Positions 11,306 to 24,420 of a DNA stretch of 64,000 bases are shown here, one piece after another (position 1 is the stretch's first letter; each line of letters starts with the position of its first letter). The position numbers and the translations under genes were made by a program. The notes beneath the pieces were generated by a model. It was not told where the DNA came from. It did no database searches and was given only the letters and a program-made list of their open reading frames with translations. Origin of the DNA: Datura wrightii. Lineage: Eukaryota; Streptophyta; Magnoliopsida; Solanales; Solanaceae. The stretch is taken from assembly GCA_035772735.1 (NCBI GenBank), contig JASDFA010000016.1, positions 149,246,501 through 149,310,500 on the forward strand, read 5' to 3'.

Positions 11306-13556
11306 TGTCACGACCCGAACATGGGTCCAGATCAAGACACGAGATAAAGAACCCCGAGAGGCTCCAAGTTGGCCCATGGAATGAACATTACATCTAAATA
11401 AATCATAATAAAATGGACAATTAACATAATTAACATAGCAGAAGTCTGATAATCTCATAACATCAGAGATCATAACATAAATTTGAAGTTGAATGCATGC
11501 TATGTCTGATATGCCTCTACCACTGATGAGTTGATGGAAAAAGACCCCAACTAACTCAGTAGTGTCTGAAATTGAAATACAGAATATTACTGATAAGAAG
11601 GTCCCTCAGAAGATGATGACTCACCAACTCTGACTGGGAGGTGCTAACATTGAAGATCTGACTAGCGATGGGACTGAGCCCGGATATCGGAGCCTATATC
11701 ATTAAATGATATAGCATAGAGTATGCAGTTAGTTCGTGGAATGCACCGAGTATGTAAGGTAAGTAAAACTGCTAAGTAAGTAAATCAGTAATCATGTATA
11801 ACATAAGACATTTCCTCATATGAGTTTGAGAGTAGGGATTGCATTCTATTATCTGAAAACATGATTCATGCATAACTGGGTATCATAACTGAATATCCTG
11901 ACCAAATCGACTGACCCAAAGCTGAAAACTGATAATCATAAGTAAAATTAAACATTGGGTCAAACTTGTTGAAAACATAATATCATGATTGAAAAACATG
12001 CATAACTAAAATCATGAGGAACAATGGGAGACTCGTCCTATAATCAACATACCACAATAGAGCTTATGTGATTCCAACTGTTACACTCAAGTGGGCAGAG
12101 CCGTCCAAAGCCTTGTCAGGGCTAAGGACGCTACCATGATATCGATATCAAGCTGAAGGTCCCCTTGGGGTAGGGGAAACTCAGAAGGGAAGCCCCAAAT
12201 AATCTGAACATACCTACGTTGGCACGTAGTTCTGAGGCTTAAGGTTGACTGACCCTTATCCTACTCGGTGCTAGACACTATTCCCAAAAACATTCATATT
12301 CTCTCCATTGTTTTTCAACGAAACTGATCATCGTTTAGTGACGAAGCTGAATCATAACATACATGAATAATCTATAATCATAACATGAGGAGCCTTGGGC
12401 TCAAACCATACCATAAGCTGAAAATAGTGGGAGTCTAGACTCCAAAATCCATGTGGTAAACTAATAACATGAAATTTAGATAAATCATGAAATATACTTC
12501 CTCACATTGGCTTTCCCAATACTTAAACATGCTTGACATTGTCTTGATCATTTGAAAATATGATCATGGAAATGGGTAATTCGAAATCATACTTTCATCA
12601 TATACATCTCGTCATGCTTGAATACATATATCATAAATTTCAACTTTCATGAACTTCCATGTATAGGAATTATAATTTGTAAAACTTGAAAATATAATTT
12701 ATAATTGAAAATATTGTAAAATATTCCCATTAATTATAATTCAATATTAGAAACATGTATAGATCAGACCCATGATTAATACTTAGAGAATTCACATGTT
12801 GGGTTAAAACCTCACAGATTCATCAACTAGAATTTTCATGAAATTGAAGAGGGATTGGGCATGGGTGTGGATGATTACACCCATTCATAACCCTACATGC
12901 CTAGAAGAACCTGATTTCACAAACTCTCTTAAAAGCCCAATGAAATTTCAGGAAGAACTTGAAGAATCTAGGCTTGGTCACCCCCTTAGAACCTCTATGC
13001 TTGCATGCATGGAAGAGAATGGGTTTTGAATGAACTTAACCCTCTTAAAACACCCTTTTCTGAGAATAAAATGACGTAGTATAGGCCTTAGAAACTTAGG
13101 AAATACAAAAAAGCCCTTAATAAAACCGCAGGAAAAAATACACTACTAGTCCCCATGAGGGACTGGACGACTCGTGCCCATCACCACGATTTGTGGAATC
13201 ATGTTTTTTCCTGCACTAGAATCCTGCCTTCTCAGGGACACCACGGCTCGTGGTGTACCCAACGACTCAAGGTGACCAGGTCCTCATCAATACTACCCAA
13301 ACTCCTTCAACCTTCAATCACTCTTAACCATTGTGCATACAACGAATCGTGGTGCTGACAATGACTCATGGTTACACCCGTGGTCACCTCAAAACTCAAA
13401 ATTTCAACCTAGTCCAAACTCCTCTCCACGAGTCACTCAACGACTCATGGTGCACCACACTAGTTACTGGACGACTCGTCTTGTGAATTAGTGCAAAAAA
13501 CTCTATTTTCTCCATTTCAATCTCGGGTCCGATCTTAGTGCTTTTTGGATATTACA
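11306..13556 (-). repeat. 3' LTR of A
   Basis: The LTR is 2251 bp, bounded by TGTCACGACCCG on the left and GGATATTACA on the right, i.e. TGTAATATCC...TCGTGACA on the - strand. It contains the palindrome TGATATCGATATCA at 12137-12150, a 21-bp CTAGTCC...GGACTGG inverted repeat at 13146-13166, and a cluster of ACGACTCGTGG-type motifs at 13160-13480. A purine tract (complement of about 13557-13575) flanks its start. Confidence 0.9.
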
Positions 13557-15400
13557 ATATCTTCACCTTGGGAATATTTATCCTCGAATGTAGGAAATCA
13601 TACTGAAAAACTGAGAATTGCAATCATCATACTCAAATACTTAACATTTAAGCTGAAAATTAACGGAGTGGCTGACTCCGGACTGAATTATATGACTGAA
13701 CTGAGTCCCTGAATTATACATATATACATTGACATGAAAAAAACTGGGGAACATGAGCTGAATATGAGACTGAATAGATTATTAGGGAGGAAACTGGTAC
13801 CTTAAGCTGGATCTGTGTCAGAAGGGAATACATAATATCTATTTCGGCTTCCCACGTAGTTCCCTCAACATGCTGGTTACTCCACAAAACCTTTACTGAG
13901 GTTACTTCCTTGATTCTTAGCTTTCAAACCTGATGATCAAGTATTTCAATCGGAACCTCCTCATAGCTAAGGTTATCCTTCACATCCACACTGTCTACTA
14001 GGACAACCAGAGTCGGCTTACCAAAGAACTTCTTTAAAAGAGATACATAAAACACTTGATGAACTGAAGCTAATTCTGAGGGAAAATCCAACTCATATGC
14101 TACCTTGCCAACCCGTTTCACAATTCAGTGTGGGCCAACATAATAGGAACTGAGTTTTCTTCTCTTTCTAAACCTCATCACTCCCTTCATGGGAGACACC
14201 TTTAGAAACACCCAATCATTAACTTTAAACTCTTGCTCCCTCCTCCTCACTTCCACATAGGACTTTTGGCGACTCTGAGTTGTTTTCAACCTGTTCCTTA
14301 TTAGCTAAACATTCTCCATAGCCTCATGGATTGAATCTGGACCTATCAATGTAGCTTCACTAACTTCGAACAAACCAATAGGCGATGTACATCCCACCCA
14401 TAAAGAGCGTCAAATGGAGCCATCTAAATGCTGGAGTGGTAGCTGTTGTTATATGCAAACTCAATGAGAGGCAAATGATCATCCCAACTACCCTTGAAAT
14501 GAATCACACGGGATCTTAACATATACTTAAAAGTTTGAATGGTCCATTCCGCCTGACCATTTATTTGCGGGTGAAATGCTGTGCTAAGCTTGACCTGAGT
14601 ACCAAGCCCCTTCTGAAACAAACTCCAAAATTGGGAGGAAAACATAGTACCTCTATTTGATATGATAGACAAGGGCACTCCATGCAGCCGAACTAACTCT
14701 CAGATGTTCAACTTAGCATAATCTTCCGCTGAATTGGTAGTTTTGACCGGTAGGAAGTGAGCTGCCTTAGTCAACCTATCTACAACCACCCAAATAGAGT
14801 CAAACTATCGACGAGTGCGAGGAAAACCTATATTGAAGTCCATATTAATTTCCTCCCACTTCCAAGTTGGGATACTAATGTCTTGAAGTACACCTCTAGG
14901 TTTTTGATGTCCCACTTTCACCTTTTGACAAAATCAGACACTTAGCCACAAATTCTGCTATGTCCTTCTTCATGCCACTCTACCAATAGACTTCCCGTAG
15001 GTCACGGTACATCTTGGTGGCACCTGGATGTATAGAGTGTCTGGAACCATGAGCCTTGTGTGACATCTGATAAATCATCAACACCCGGAACACACAAGTG
15101 ACCCTAATATCGAAGCACTTCTTCTCCCCTTTTGGACAATACTTCTACCTTCTGATTCTAAATGGCTTCCTTAAACTTTACCAAAATAGGATCCTTGTCT
15201 TGCCTAGCTTTAACTTCGGTAACTAAGGATGATACTGAGCCATTCTGAACAATGAAATCACTATCTATCGAGTCAACAAGGTGAACTCCTAGCCGTGAAA
15301 GCCGATGCACATCCTTCACTAACTCCTTCCTTTCCTCATTTACGTGGGATACGCTTTCCATAGAAAGCTTTCTAAGAGCGTCTGCCACCACATTAGCTTT
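13557..15400 (-). pseudogene. A pol: integrase and chromodomain
   Basis: Read leftwards from 15400: the RNase H-IN linker (VADALRKLSMES, RLSRLGVHLVDS), the zinc-binding domain near 15000-15120, then the catalytic core. A clear open part (14424-14678) gives PLSIISNRGTMFSSQFW, in which the family's second catalytic aspartate is asparagine, then GQAEWTIQTF and FAYNNSYHSSI. The C-terminal part (13924-14121) gives KRVGKVAYELDFPSELASVH and LSYEEVPIEILDHQV. A single TGA then interrupts the chromodomain, which continues KLRIKEVTSVKVLWSNQHVEG (13830-13920). The enzyme is inactive, but the chromodomain is well recognisable. Confidence 0.85.
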
Positions 15401-15989
15401 GCCCGGATGATAAAGGCACTTATATCATAATCTTTCAAAAGCTTCAACCACCTTCTCTAATGTAGATTTATGTCCTTCTGAGTAAGCATTTACTGTAGGA
15501 TTTTGTGGTCCGTAAACACATCCACATGGACCCTATACAAATAGTGTCTTAAAATTTTCAAGGAAAATACTACTGCTGCCAATTCGAGATCATGAGTCGG
15601 ATAGTTCTTTTAGTGGACTTTTATTTGCCTGGAAGCATAGGCTATAACTTTACCGTGCAGCATCACTACACAACCAAGGCCGATCCTCGAAGCGTTACAA
15701 TATACCACAAACCTATTGGTGCCCTCAGGTAGGGTCAACACAAGTGCCGAGGTGAGTCGAGTCTTTCACTCTTGGAAGCTCTTCTCACAGGCCTCTGACC
15801 ATTGAAACATCACTTTCTTCTAGGTCAATTTAGTCAATGGTGCTTCGATGGATGAAAACCCTTCAACAAACCTCCGGTACTAACAAACTAAACCCATGAA
15901 ACTCCTAATAATCGAAGGACTATTGGGTCAAGGCCAATTCTTCACTGCTTTTATCATTTGAGAGTCCACGTGTACACCTTCAATTGATA
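15401..15989 (-). pseudogene. A pol: RNase H and RT C-terminus (left of B)
   Basis: The - strand translation shows the TDHKILQ-like block, YLYRVHVDVFTD, the DLELAAVVFSLK region and VYCNASRIGLGCV, all from RNase H, in a frame with several stops. One of these blocks has the first catalytic aspartate as asparagine (YCNAS). Further right lie the connection motif SFMGLVC and VVSIEGVHVDSQ, which stops at 15990. The frame resumes at 23837 with FLGHVV on the far side of B, showing one gene split by insertion. Confidence 0.75.
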
Positions 15990-15994
15990 CCACA
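15990..15994 (+). repeat. Target-site duplication of B, left copy (CCACA)
   Basis: CCACA here is repeated exactly at 23832-23836 on the other side of B. Five bases is the usual duplication length for Ty3/gypsy integrase. Confidence 0.9.
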
Positions 15995-18145
15995 CATCAC
16001 GACCCGAACATAGGCCCGGATCGAGACACGCGACAAGTAGCCCCGATAGACTCTAAGTCGACCCATGGCATAAACATACATCTAACTCAATCAATAAAGA
16101 CGGAAGAATTAACATAATAGTTATAGAAGAAGTCTAAGCATAACATATCTGAAGTCTTCACATCAGAACCGGAATTCCCATCATACATGACAAGTTGATT
16201 ACTATGTACTGTTTGAAAGCCTCTAACATATCTTATGGGTTGATAGGACAACACCCCCAACTAACCCAACAAGTCTGAAATTGAAGAAAGACATAACAAT
16301 AATGAATACTAAATGCCCTCAGAGGATGAGGAGTCACCAATGCTAGCTGGACAGGTCTGACTGAGATAACAACGGCCAAGGATGCTGCTGAGAAAGATCC
16401 CTCGAACCTGTATCATCAGATGATACAATATAGAGTATGTTGTCGATACGTGGAATGTACCGAGTATGCAAGGTAAGTAAAATATACATTTAAAATACAT
16501 AAAAGTTTAGAAGAGTAAGACAACATCATCATAACATAAATATCATTATGCAATATGAGGCTCAAGGTTTTCCAAAATATTTGTGAATCATTTATAATCA
16601 TACTCACGAGAGAAAAGCTTTATTAAATATGTTGAGCAAAAGTATATAATCATAATCATACATAAATCATGAGGAACAGTGGGAAATTCTAATAACCAAC
16701 ATATCCCATATGAGCGCACAAGCAGCCTGACTTATAAACCCCTAGTCGGGAGGCTGTTCGTACCTTGCCAAGGGTAGAACCATGAAAGGGTGTGATGTCA
16801 CTCATGAAAGGTGCATTTCGGGAAAAGGGGGGAAGTCTCAAGGGAGGTCCCATCGTGACCTACGGTGGCATGTACTTTTGAGATTCAGGGCAAAACCTGG
16901 GCCTCGAACCTACCCGGTGTTAAATACTATCCCCAAAACATATATAAATCTCATAGGATAACATACGTGAAATTCATGGGCTAGTTAAATCATGATAATC
17001 CTAAATTTGCTTGAAAATACGTAAATTAGCCATGAAATAAGGACCGTGAGTCGGTCATAATCATTAATTCATAAACCATGATATTCGTAGAAAATTTTAA
17101 ATCATGATACTTGATATTCATAAATCATGATGAGCATTTGAGAGAAATCTTATCATAAGTCAAAAATCATAATGGGCTAAAAGACAACAAGATCATAATA
17201 AAATCATAACTTGATTTTCATAAAAACATGCATAATAGGGCATGATTTGATTTAAATCCAAATCTATAAATTTATATTAAAAATAGTTATAAAATCTGCC
17301 CATAGATCATAAAACATGCTTTAATTCCTGAAAGAAATTGACCCATAGATAGATCATAGAGAAATTCACAAGAATTAGATTAAACCCAACGGATCATGGA
17401 ACTTGAATTGTAGAAGTAGAATCTCATGTAATTGATAGAAGTTTGGGAATGAGAGTAGGAGGACCTCTTATTCATAGCCTCACATACCTGGGTAGATTGA
17501 CTTTTCCCTCTTCCTTGAACGTCCAAAAGAAATTGAGGAAGAATTGATGGGTTTAAGCTTTAATCACCTCTAAGAACCTCCTAGTCTTGCATGCATGGAA
17601 TGATTAGGCTTAGGATATGTTTTACTATTTAAAAACCTCATAACTGAGCTTAAAACGACGCAGTTTACGCCTTAGGACCATAGGAATTACAGAAAAGCCC
17701 TTAATAAGCTCGTTGGGAAAAATAGACTCTTTGGGACTAGACGAGTCGTTGTCTTGGACCACGACTCGTGGTCAGGACTCGTGAACTACACTATCCAAAT
17801 TCACCTGAGGTTCACCACGGAGGACCCTACAAATCGTTACTGGTGACCACAATTGGTGGTAAACCCTCGTGGTCCTAACTGACCAAAAACCATTGACCCC
17901 CAACCTATCTTGACCATCACTGATACAATGAGTCATGGGGTCTAACCACGACTCATGGTCATGCTCGTGGTGACCCAAAATCTCAAATCCCAACACATAA
18001 ATCCAGCACCTCACCAAGATTCACCTAACGACTCATGGTCATCCCCATGGGTCACGAAATGGCTCATTCTGTGACCTGGTGCAGATTTTCCAGTTTTCTC
18101 CGTTTGAACTCCAGGGTCTGGTCTTAGGCCTTTTGGGACATTACA
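15995..18145 (-). repeat. 3' LTR of B
   Basis: The LTR is 2151 bp. The outer left end is CATCACGACCCG instead of TGTCACGACCCG (two transitions); the right end is GGGACATTACA. It lacks the TGATATCGATATCA palindrome and instead has TGATGTCACTCATGAAAGG at the comparable place (16796). ACGAGTCGT-type motifs cluster at 17735-18065. Confidence 0.9.
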
Positions 18146-19320
18146 ATATCTCCCCCGTGGGAAAATTCATCCTCGAATGTTGAAAATCATATAGAAAAGT
18201 AGAGAAATGCAATCACCATGTTCAAATACTAATCATATTAGCTAAAAACTGACGGAATGACTAACTTCGATTTAAATTACGTGTCTGAGCTGAATTCATG
18301 AATCATATGTACATCCATATACATGAAAGAAACTAGACACATGAACTGAACATGAAATTGAATAGAACTTTAGGGCAAATACTGATACCTCAAACTGGCA
18401 CTAAGCTGATAGGAAATAAATGTGGGTATCTAGCCATTATATCTTCTTCTGTTTCCCACATATCTCCTTCAACATGATGATTCCTCCATAAAACCTTAAC
18501 TGAAGTTACTTCCTTGTTCCCTAGCTTACAAACCTGATGATCCAATATCTCCATCGGAATCTCCTCATAACTAAGGTTGTCTTTCACTCCTACACTCCCT
18601 ACCCGAACAACTAGAGTCGCATCATCAAAGCACTTCTTTAAGATCAATACATGGAAAACGGGATGAACTGAAGCTAACCTGAGGGCAACTCCAATTCATA
18701 TGCCACCTTTCCAACCCACTTCACATTTCGGTACGGGCCAACATAATGAGGGTTGAGTTTTTCTTTCTTTCAAAACCTCATCACCACCTTCATGGGAGAC
18801 TCCTTTAGAAACACCCAATCATCAACTTCGAACTCGAGTACCCTCCTTCTCACATCAGCATGGGACTTTTGGCAACTTTGAGCTATTTTCAACCTATCCC
18901 ATATGAGCAGAACTTTCTCCATGGGCTCATGGACTGAAACTGGTCCTATCATCGTAGATTCACCAACTTCAAACCAACCAATAGGCGACCTACATCTCCG
19001 CCCATAGAGATCCTCAAATGGAGTCGTTTGAATGCTGGAATGGTAGCTATTGTTATATGCAAACTCAATAAGGGGCTAATGATCATCCCAACTACCCTTG
19101 AAGTCAATCACAAACGCTCTCAACATATTCTCGAGAGTCTTAATGGTCTGCTCTTCATGACCATCGATTTGCAGATAAAATGTTGTGCTTAGCTTAACCT
19201 TAGTACCAAGTCCTTTTTGAAACGATCTCCAAAACTAGAAAGTAAACTAAATATGTCTATCTGATAAGATGGATAACGGCACCCCATGCAACTGAACTAG
19301 CTCTCGAATCATCAAGACCC
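18146..19320 (-). pseudogene. B integrase C-terminal part and chromodomain
   Basis: Readable parts are the GPY/F-like region (VLEFEVDDWVFLKESPMKVV, 18770-18860), the stretch ILKKCFDDATLVV, and the chromodomain LSYEEIPMEILDHQVCKLG then VTSVKVLWRNHHVEGDMWE (18440-18590). Further right are fragments of the core (KGLGTKVKLS, TIKTLENMLR). At about 19308 the sequence jumps from the core to a HPGATK-side fragment, deleting roughly 370 bases compared with A (14703-15075), including the first catalytic aspartate. It cannot encode active integrase. Confidence 0.8.
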
Positions 19321-19526
19321 GGAACACACGAACTCCCCTAATATCGAAGCACACCATCTCCCCCTTTGGAGACGACCTCTACCTTGTTCTCCTGAATGAC
19401 TTCCTTCAACTTCACCAAGCTAGTTATCCTCGTCTTGTCTAGCTTTTATATCAGTCACCAAGGATGATTCTAATCCGTTCTAAATAACAACACCACCATC
19501 CGATGAGTCAACAAGACAAACTCCTG
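19321..19526 (-). pseudogene. B RNase H-IN linker fragment
   Basis: It resembles A 15075-15290 (GGAACACACGA, TATCGAAGCAC, CATCTCC; then GAGTCAACAAGACAAACTCCT). The similarity ends abruptly at about 19526, where the non-coding segment begins. Element C breaks at the same base (about 47371). Confidence 0.7.
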
Positions 19527-20715
19527 CAATTTATGCTAAGAATTTTGAAGTCCCAAACCTCGGAGTTTTCCCTTTTTATGCTTAAATCATGCCAAATACA
19601 CAAAATGTTTAAATCCACCTGAAACTCTGGTAGAATCCCCCATCACAACCCAAATATGCAATTTAATCATAAAACTCATTTCGAATCGGTTGGAATCATC
19701 AAAGTACCAACATTAGGTTGTTTTGATTGAAAGTTGATGTGGTCAAACTAAGGTTCCTCAAAGCTCATAATTTCAACCAAAGATTTAAATCATACTTGAA
19801 TCACCTCGAAATCCATGCAAACTACCCAACTAAATCATAGATCACCATTAGAAATCAAGAGAGCTTTCAAAATCCAAATTCGAGCTTGATAATATGAAAT
19901 GTTGACTTTGGTCAACCTCTCAAGCTTCAAACCTTCCAAAAAATGAAAATCTCACCCAATCTTCAATAGGCAATCTCGGGAACACCTCCGCAAATCATGA
20001 ATAACAAAATAAAAATATGGAAAGGTTTAACCTAGGAAAATGGATCAAAAATCATAAAATGACCATATAGGTCGTTGCACTTCTATGCTTGGCTAATACC
20101 TATGCTTCTTGAACATCTATACACCTGACACTTATTGCAGGGTAAGGGAGTTACCTTGAACATACCCAATTTAACCATCATCTCCATCAGGGGGAGCATC
20201 CATAGGGTTTAGAGTAAGGGAATCATGAGCATGAATCATTTAAGAAATCTAATTTGGGCATTTACCTGATATTGCACAATCTTATAAGCCGATAGGGAAA
20301 ATATTAGGGACTAAGTTCATAGAGCTGAGTGTGCTAAGAGACAAGAGTTCACATACATAATGAGGGTTATGACATGAAGCTGAATGGGTAACATTGGGAT
20401 CGCTGACTGAAGGGATTACCTATCATCTTAGGGTTCTGAACATAAGAATGAGTTGAGCGTAGCATCGAGCGAAACATAAGGGAAACATATAAAGGGGAAT
20501 GGATGAAACCCCCCCAGATACTATTTATTGAACTTTCTTACTAGAAAACTCAAGACCTGACTTGGTCCTTCACTTGCCATTTCCCTACCTTCCATGAAAT
20601 AAATCTCATATTAAAATGCACAAAGGGGTCTTGTATGTTGTATAGTAGTTCTCGGAAAAAACAATCATGGTAGGTTCTATGAAGGCTTATAACATACCTG
20701 AGACTACATCTGAGG
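19527..20715 (-). other. Non-coding replacement segment of B
   Basis: This ~1.2-kb segment occupies the place of protease, RT and RNase H. It is similar along its whole length to C 47372-48510 (for example AAGAATTTTGAAGTCC at 19550 and 47386, CCAAATATGCAATT at 19653 and 47502, CATCATCTCCATCA at 20175 and 48010). It has no long open frame and no RT, RNase H or protease motif on either strand. It is not similar to A, O, P, W, E or K. Its origin is unknown to me. Confidence 0.75.
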
Positions 20716-21475
20716 CTAACTACAATTTGCTCTTGGTAACCGATGCTACTGAGATGTGTGGGTCATAGACCTGATAACTGGGACATGGGCTCCACCATCA
20801 CCCGATCTAATGGAAGGGCAATCTCTGAATCTATGTCTGGGCTTACCGCACACGAAGCAAGCATCCTTGCCAATCAAACACCTTCCCGGGTGGTTTATAC
20901 CACCCCTTTTGCAAGATAGCCAACTAGAAGGGGTTGCTGAAGGGGCGGCTAGGGCACGACACTCTTGCCATCTCGCTTGGCTAAAGGGCAATCTCTGTGT
21001 TTATGACTGTGCTAGCCACAATAGAAGCAAACATCTGAACTTGCCAAACAGATTCCTAGGTGGTTCTTCCTGCGGCACCTACAAACTGGGTAAGTAATCT
21101 CCCTCACCTTAGGATTGTATCCCCAAACTTGAGCTAGAGACTTCTAACGGGGTTGAGAGCGGCTCCCACTACTTGAACCTTGCTGGGAACTCTCAAGGTT
21201 TTTGGTCCTGGGCCTCTTGTTCCTCCTTTCTTCCCCCTTACGCTCTCCACCCATATTCAAATCACCAAACTTAGACAGGCTCCTCTTCATGAGTTCTTGA
21301 ACCCTTGTAGCAGTCGCTTCCCCCATAGGGTTCACTGATATGATGGTCTGCTGGTTAGGCTGGGTGATCATGGCTTGTATCAACACTCTGAGCCAAGTTC
21401 TTCATTCGTAACTTGCATGGGGCACAATGGAGTTGGTGGGGCTAGCTGACTCCCGTTGTTTTTATGAGAAGACAT
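20716..21475 (-). pseudogene. B gag: N-terminus fused to doubled zinc knuckles
   Basis: Gag coats the RNA in the virus-like particle. The start ATG is the complement of 21473-21475. The N-terminus runs to MITQPNQQTIISVNPMGE and TRVQELMKR (21290-21390), where full-length relatives enter the capsid domain. Here it jumps to the basic KRPRTKNLESSQQGSSSGSR linker, so about 170 residues of capsid are absent. Two zinc-knuckle modules follow: a decayed CFYCG...HKHRDCP near 20980-21035, and CFVCGKPRHRFRDCP (20815-20859). The frame ends near DVVSG, the start of protease in relatives. Confidence 0.75.
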
Positions 21476-21671
21476 GTTTCTTCACATGTGTATAACACGA
21501 GTTAGAGGAATGGAGAGAATCAGACTCATGGAACGAGTAGAGTCATGAATGAAGGGAACATTTCCTAGACATCTCGTGGCCTCTTCATCATAAGTGTGGC
21601 GCGCTTCACACCAATGGAAAAGACACTACTTAACGCGACTTTCAAACACCCTAGGACACTTCAAACCTATT

Positions 21672-21683
21672 GCTATGATACTA
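21672..21683 (-). promoter_or_regulatory. Degenerate initiator-Met PBS of B
   Basis: On the - strand TAGTATCATAGC lies next to the LTR, a decayed form of TGGTATCAGAGC, which pairs with the 3' end of initiator-Met tRNA. Confidence 0.65.
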
Positions 21684-21687
21684 TATT

Positions 21688-23831
21688 TTTCACGACCCGA
21701 ACATAGGCCCGGTTCGAGACACGGGACAAGGAGCCCCGAGAGACTCCAAGTCCACTCGTAGCATGAAAATACATCTAGCTCAATCAGTAAAGGCAACAGA
21801 ATTAACATAATAGTTATAGCAGATGTCTAATCATAGCATAACATCATAACCGAAATTCACATCATACATGACAAGCTGATTATTACGTACAGTCTGAAAA
21901 CCTATAAAATATCTGATGTGTTGATAGGACAACGCCCCCAACTAACCCAACAAGTTTGAAATCGAAGAAAGACATAACAACCATGAATATTGAATGCCCT
22001 CGGAGGATGAGGACTCACCGATGCTAGTTGGATAGATCTGAGTGGGATAGCATGAGATAAAGATGCTGCTGAGAAAGATCCCTCGGACCTATATCATGAG
22101 ACAATATAGCATAGAACATGTGGTCAGTACGTGGAATGTACTGAGTATGCAAGGTAAGTAAAACGAATATTTAAAATACATAAAAGTTCATAAGAGTAGG
22201 ACAACATGATCACAACATAAATATCATAATACAACATAAGGCTCAAGGTTTTCCAAAACATTTGCAAATCATTTATAATCATACTCAGAAGAGAAAAGAT
22301 TTATTAACATGACATCAACTAAAATATATAATCATAATCATGCATAAATCATGAGGAATAATGGGAGATTCTTTTAACCGACATACCCCATATGAGCACA
22401 CATGGAGCCCGACGTGTAAACCCCTAGTTGGGAGGGTGTTCGTACCTTGCCAAGTTTAGAACAATGAAAGGGCGTGATATCACTCATGAAAGGCCCATTT
22501 GGGGCAAAAGGGGACAGTCTCAAGAGAGGTCCCATTGTAACCTACGGTGGAACATAGTTCTGAGATTCGAAGAAAAACCTAGGCCCTAAACCTACTCAGT
22601 ATTAAATGCTACTCCCCAAAAATATATAGTACTCAGATGATAACATACATGAAATTCATAGGCTAGTTAAATCATGATCATCATAAACATTCTTGAAAAT
22701 ACATGCTAGCCATGAAATAAGGCTCGTGAGTTGACCATAATCATAAATTCATATGTCATGATATTCGTACAAAATTTTAAATCATTGATACTTGATATTC
22801 ATAATTTATAATGATAATTTGAGAAAAATCTTATAATAAGTCATAAATCATAATGGGCTAAAACACAACAAGATCATAGTCAAACCATAACTTGATTTTC
22901 ACAAAAACATGCATAATTGGGCATTTTTTGATTTAAATCCAAATCTAAATTTATATTGAAAATAGTTATAAAATCTTCTCATCAATCAGAAAACATGATT
23001 TAATTCATGAAAGGGATTGACCTATAGATAGATCATAAAGAAATTCACAAGAATTAGATTAAACCCCATGGTTCGTGGAACTTGAATTATGGAAGTAGAA
23101 CCTCATGGAATTGATAGAAGTTTGGGAATGAGAATGGGAGGAACTCTCATTCATCGCCTCACACATCTGGGTAGATTGATTTTTCCCTCTTCATTGAACG
23201 CCCAATGAAATTGAAGAATAATTGATGGGTTTAAGCTTTGATCACCTCTAAGAGCCTCCTAGTCTTGTACGCATGGAATGGTAAGGCTTAGGATAGGTTT
23301 TACTCTATTAAAACCCTCATAACTGAGCTTAAAATGACGTAATTTAGGCCTTAGGGCCATAGGAATTATGGAAAAGTCCTTAATAAACACGTAGGGAAAA
23401 ACAGACAGCCAGTCCCAATGAGGGACTGGATGAGTAGTCGCCTTGGACCATGACTCGTGGTTAGGTCTCGTGACATATATTGTCCAAATTCACCTGAGGC
23501 TCACCACGGAGGACCCTACGAATCATTACTGGTGACCACGACTCGTGGTCGCCCCTTGTGGTCCTCAATGCCTAAAAACCATTAACCCCCAACCTATATT
23601 GACCATCGACACAACAAGTCATAAGGTCTGACCACGACTCATGGTCATGCCCGTGGTGACCTAAAATCTCAAATCCTAGAACATAAAGATATAACCTAAC
23701 CACGAGTCACCTAACAACTCATGGTCATCGCCTCAGGTCATAGAACCACTCTTTCTATGACCTGGTGCAAATTTTCTAGTTTTCTCTATTTCAACTCCCG
23801 GGTTTGATCTTAGGGCTTCCAGGGCATTACA
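21688..23831 (-). repeat. 5' LTR of B
   Basis: The LTR is 2144 bp, colinear with the 3' LTR of B. It keeps the inverted repeat CCAGTCC...GGACTGG at 23409-23429, whose left arm is lost in the 3' copy. The left end reads TTTCACGACCCG (G to T at the second base). Visible divergence between the pair is substantial, so the insertion is not recent. Confidence 0.9.
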
Positions 23832-23836
23832 CCACA

Positions 23837-24420
23837 TGACCCAAAAATGCCATTGATTTCAACGAAAACACCCATTTGATGACTTTAGCATACAACTGGT
23901 GATCTTCCAAGGTCTGTAGCACCACCCTCAAATGAGCGGCCTTCTCCTCCTCACTCTGAGAGTATATAAGGATGTTATCGATGAACACAATCACGAACTT
24001 ATCCAAATATGGTTTGAACACCCTATTCATCAAATCAACAAAAGCTGCAAGAGAATTTGTTAATCCAAAAGACATAACTACAAACTCATAGTGACCATAC
24101 CGAGTCCTGAAGGCCTTCTTCGGAATGTTACTCTCTCGAACCCTGGCTAATGGTATTCGGACCTGAGATCTATCTTTAAAAAGCGCTTAGCACCTTGAAG
24201 CTGGTAAAACAAATCATCAATCTTGGGGAGAGGATACCTGTTCTTGATAGTAACTTTGTTCAATTATCGCTAATCAATGCCCTTTCGAAGGGAACCATCT
24301 TTCTTTCAGATAAGGAAAACTGGTGCACCCCATGGGGATTTGCTAGGTCTGATGAAACCTTTGTCTAGAAGATCCTTCAAGTGCTCTTTCAACTCCTTTA
24401 GCTCAACTGGAGCAATTATT
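23837..24420 (-). pseudogene. A pol: reverse transcriptase (right of B)
   Basis: The - strand frame gives MSFGLTNSLAAFVDLMNRVF, then KPYLDKFVIVFIDNILIYSQ and VVLQTLEDHQLYAK (23827-24075). The catalytic FIDD-type box reads FIDN: the second aspartate is asparagine, so polymerase activity is lost. Further right are YHQLRVR-, DLFYQLQGAKR- and PFRKGIDQR-like blocks with frameshifts, and FLIRRRFHQT/GAPVFLIxK (24290-24350). The gene continues across B at 15989. Confidence 0.85.

Larger units (their letters stand above)
15995..23831 (-). mobile_element. Non-autonomous chromovirus B
   Basis: B is 7837 bp with LTRs 15995-18145 and 21688-23831, flanked by exact CCACA copies. Its 3.54-kb interior is too short for a full element. 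Order on the - strand: degenerate PBS, Gag N-terminus, Gag zinc-knuckle region (capsid missing), a ~1.2-kb non-coding segment where PR-RT-RNaseH should be, RNase H-IN linker and zinc-binding fragment, a partial integrase, and chromodomain. Element C has the same arrangement. Confidence 0.9.

Noticed and set aside
19527..20715. Captured host gene fragment with exon-intron borders
   Set aside because: A GTATGT after a CAG (20695) and a TTAG|GTGT in the C copy look like splice sites, but there is no conserved frame and such short motifs occur by chance.
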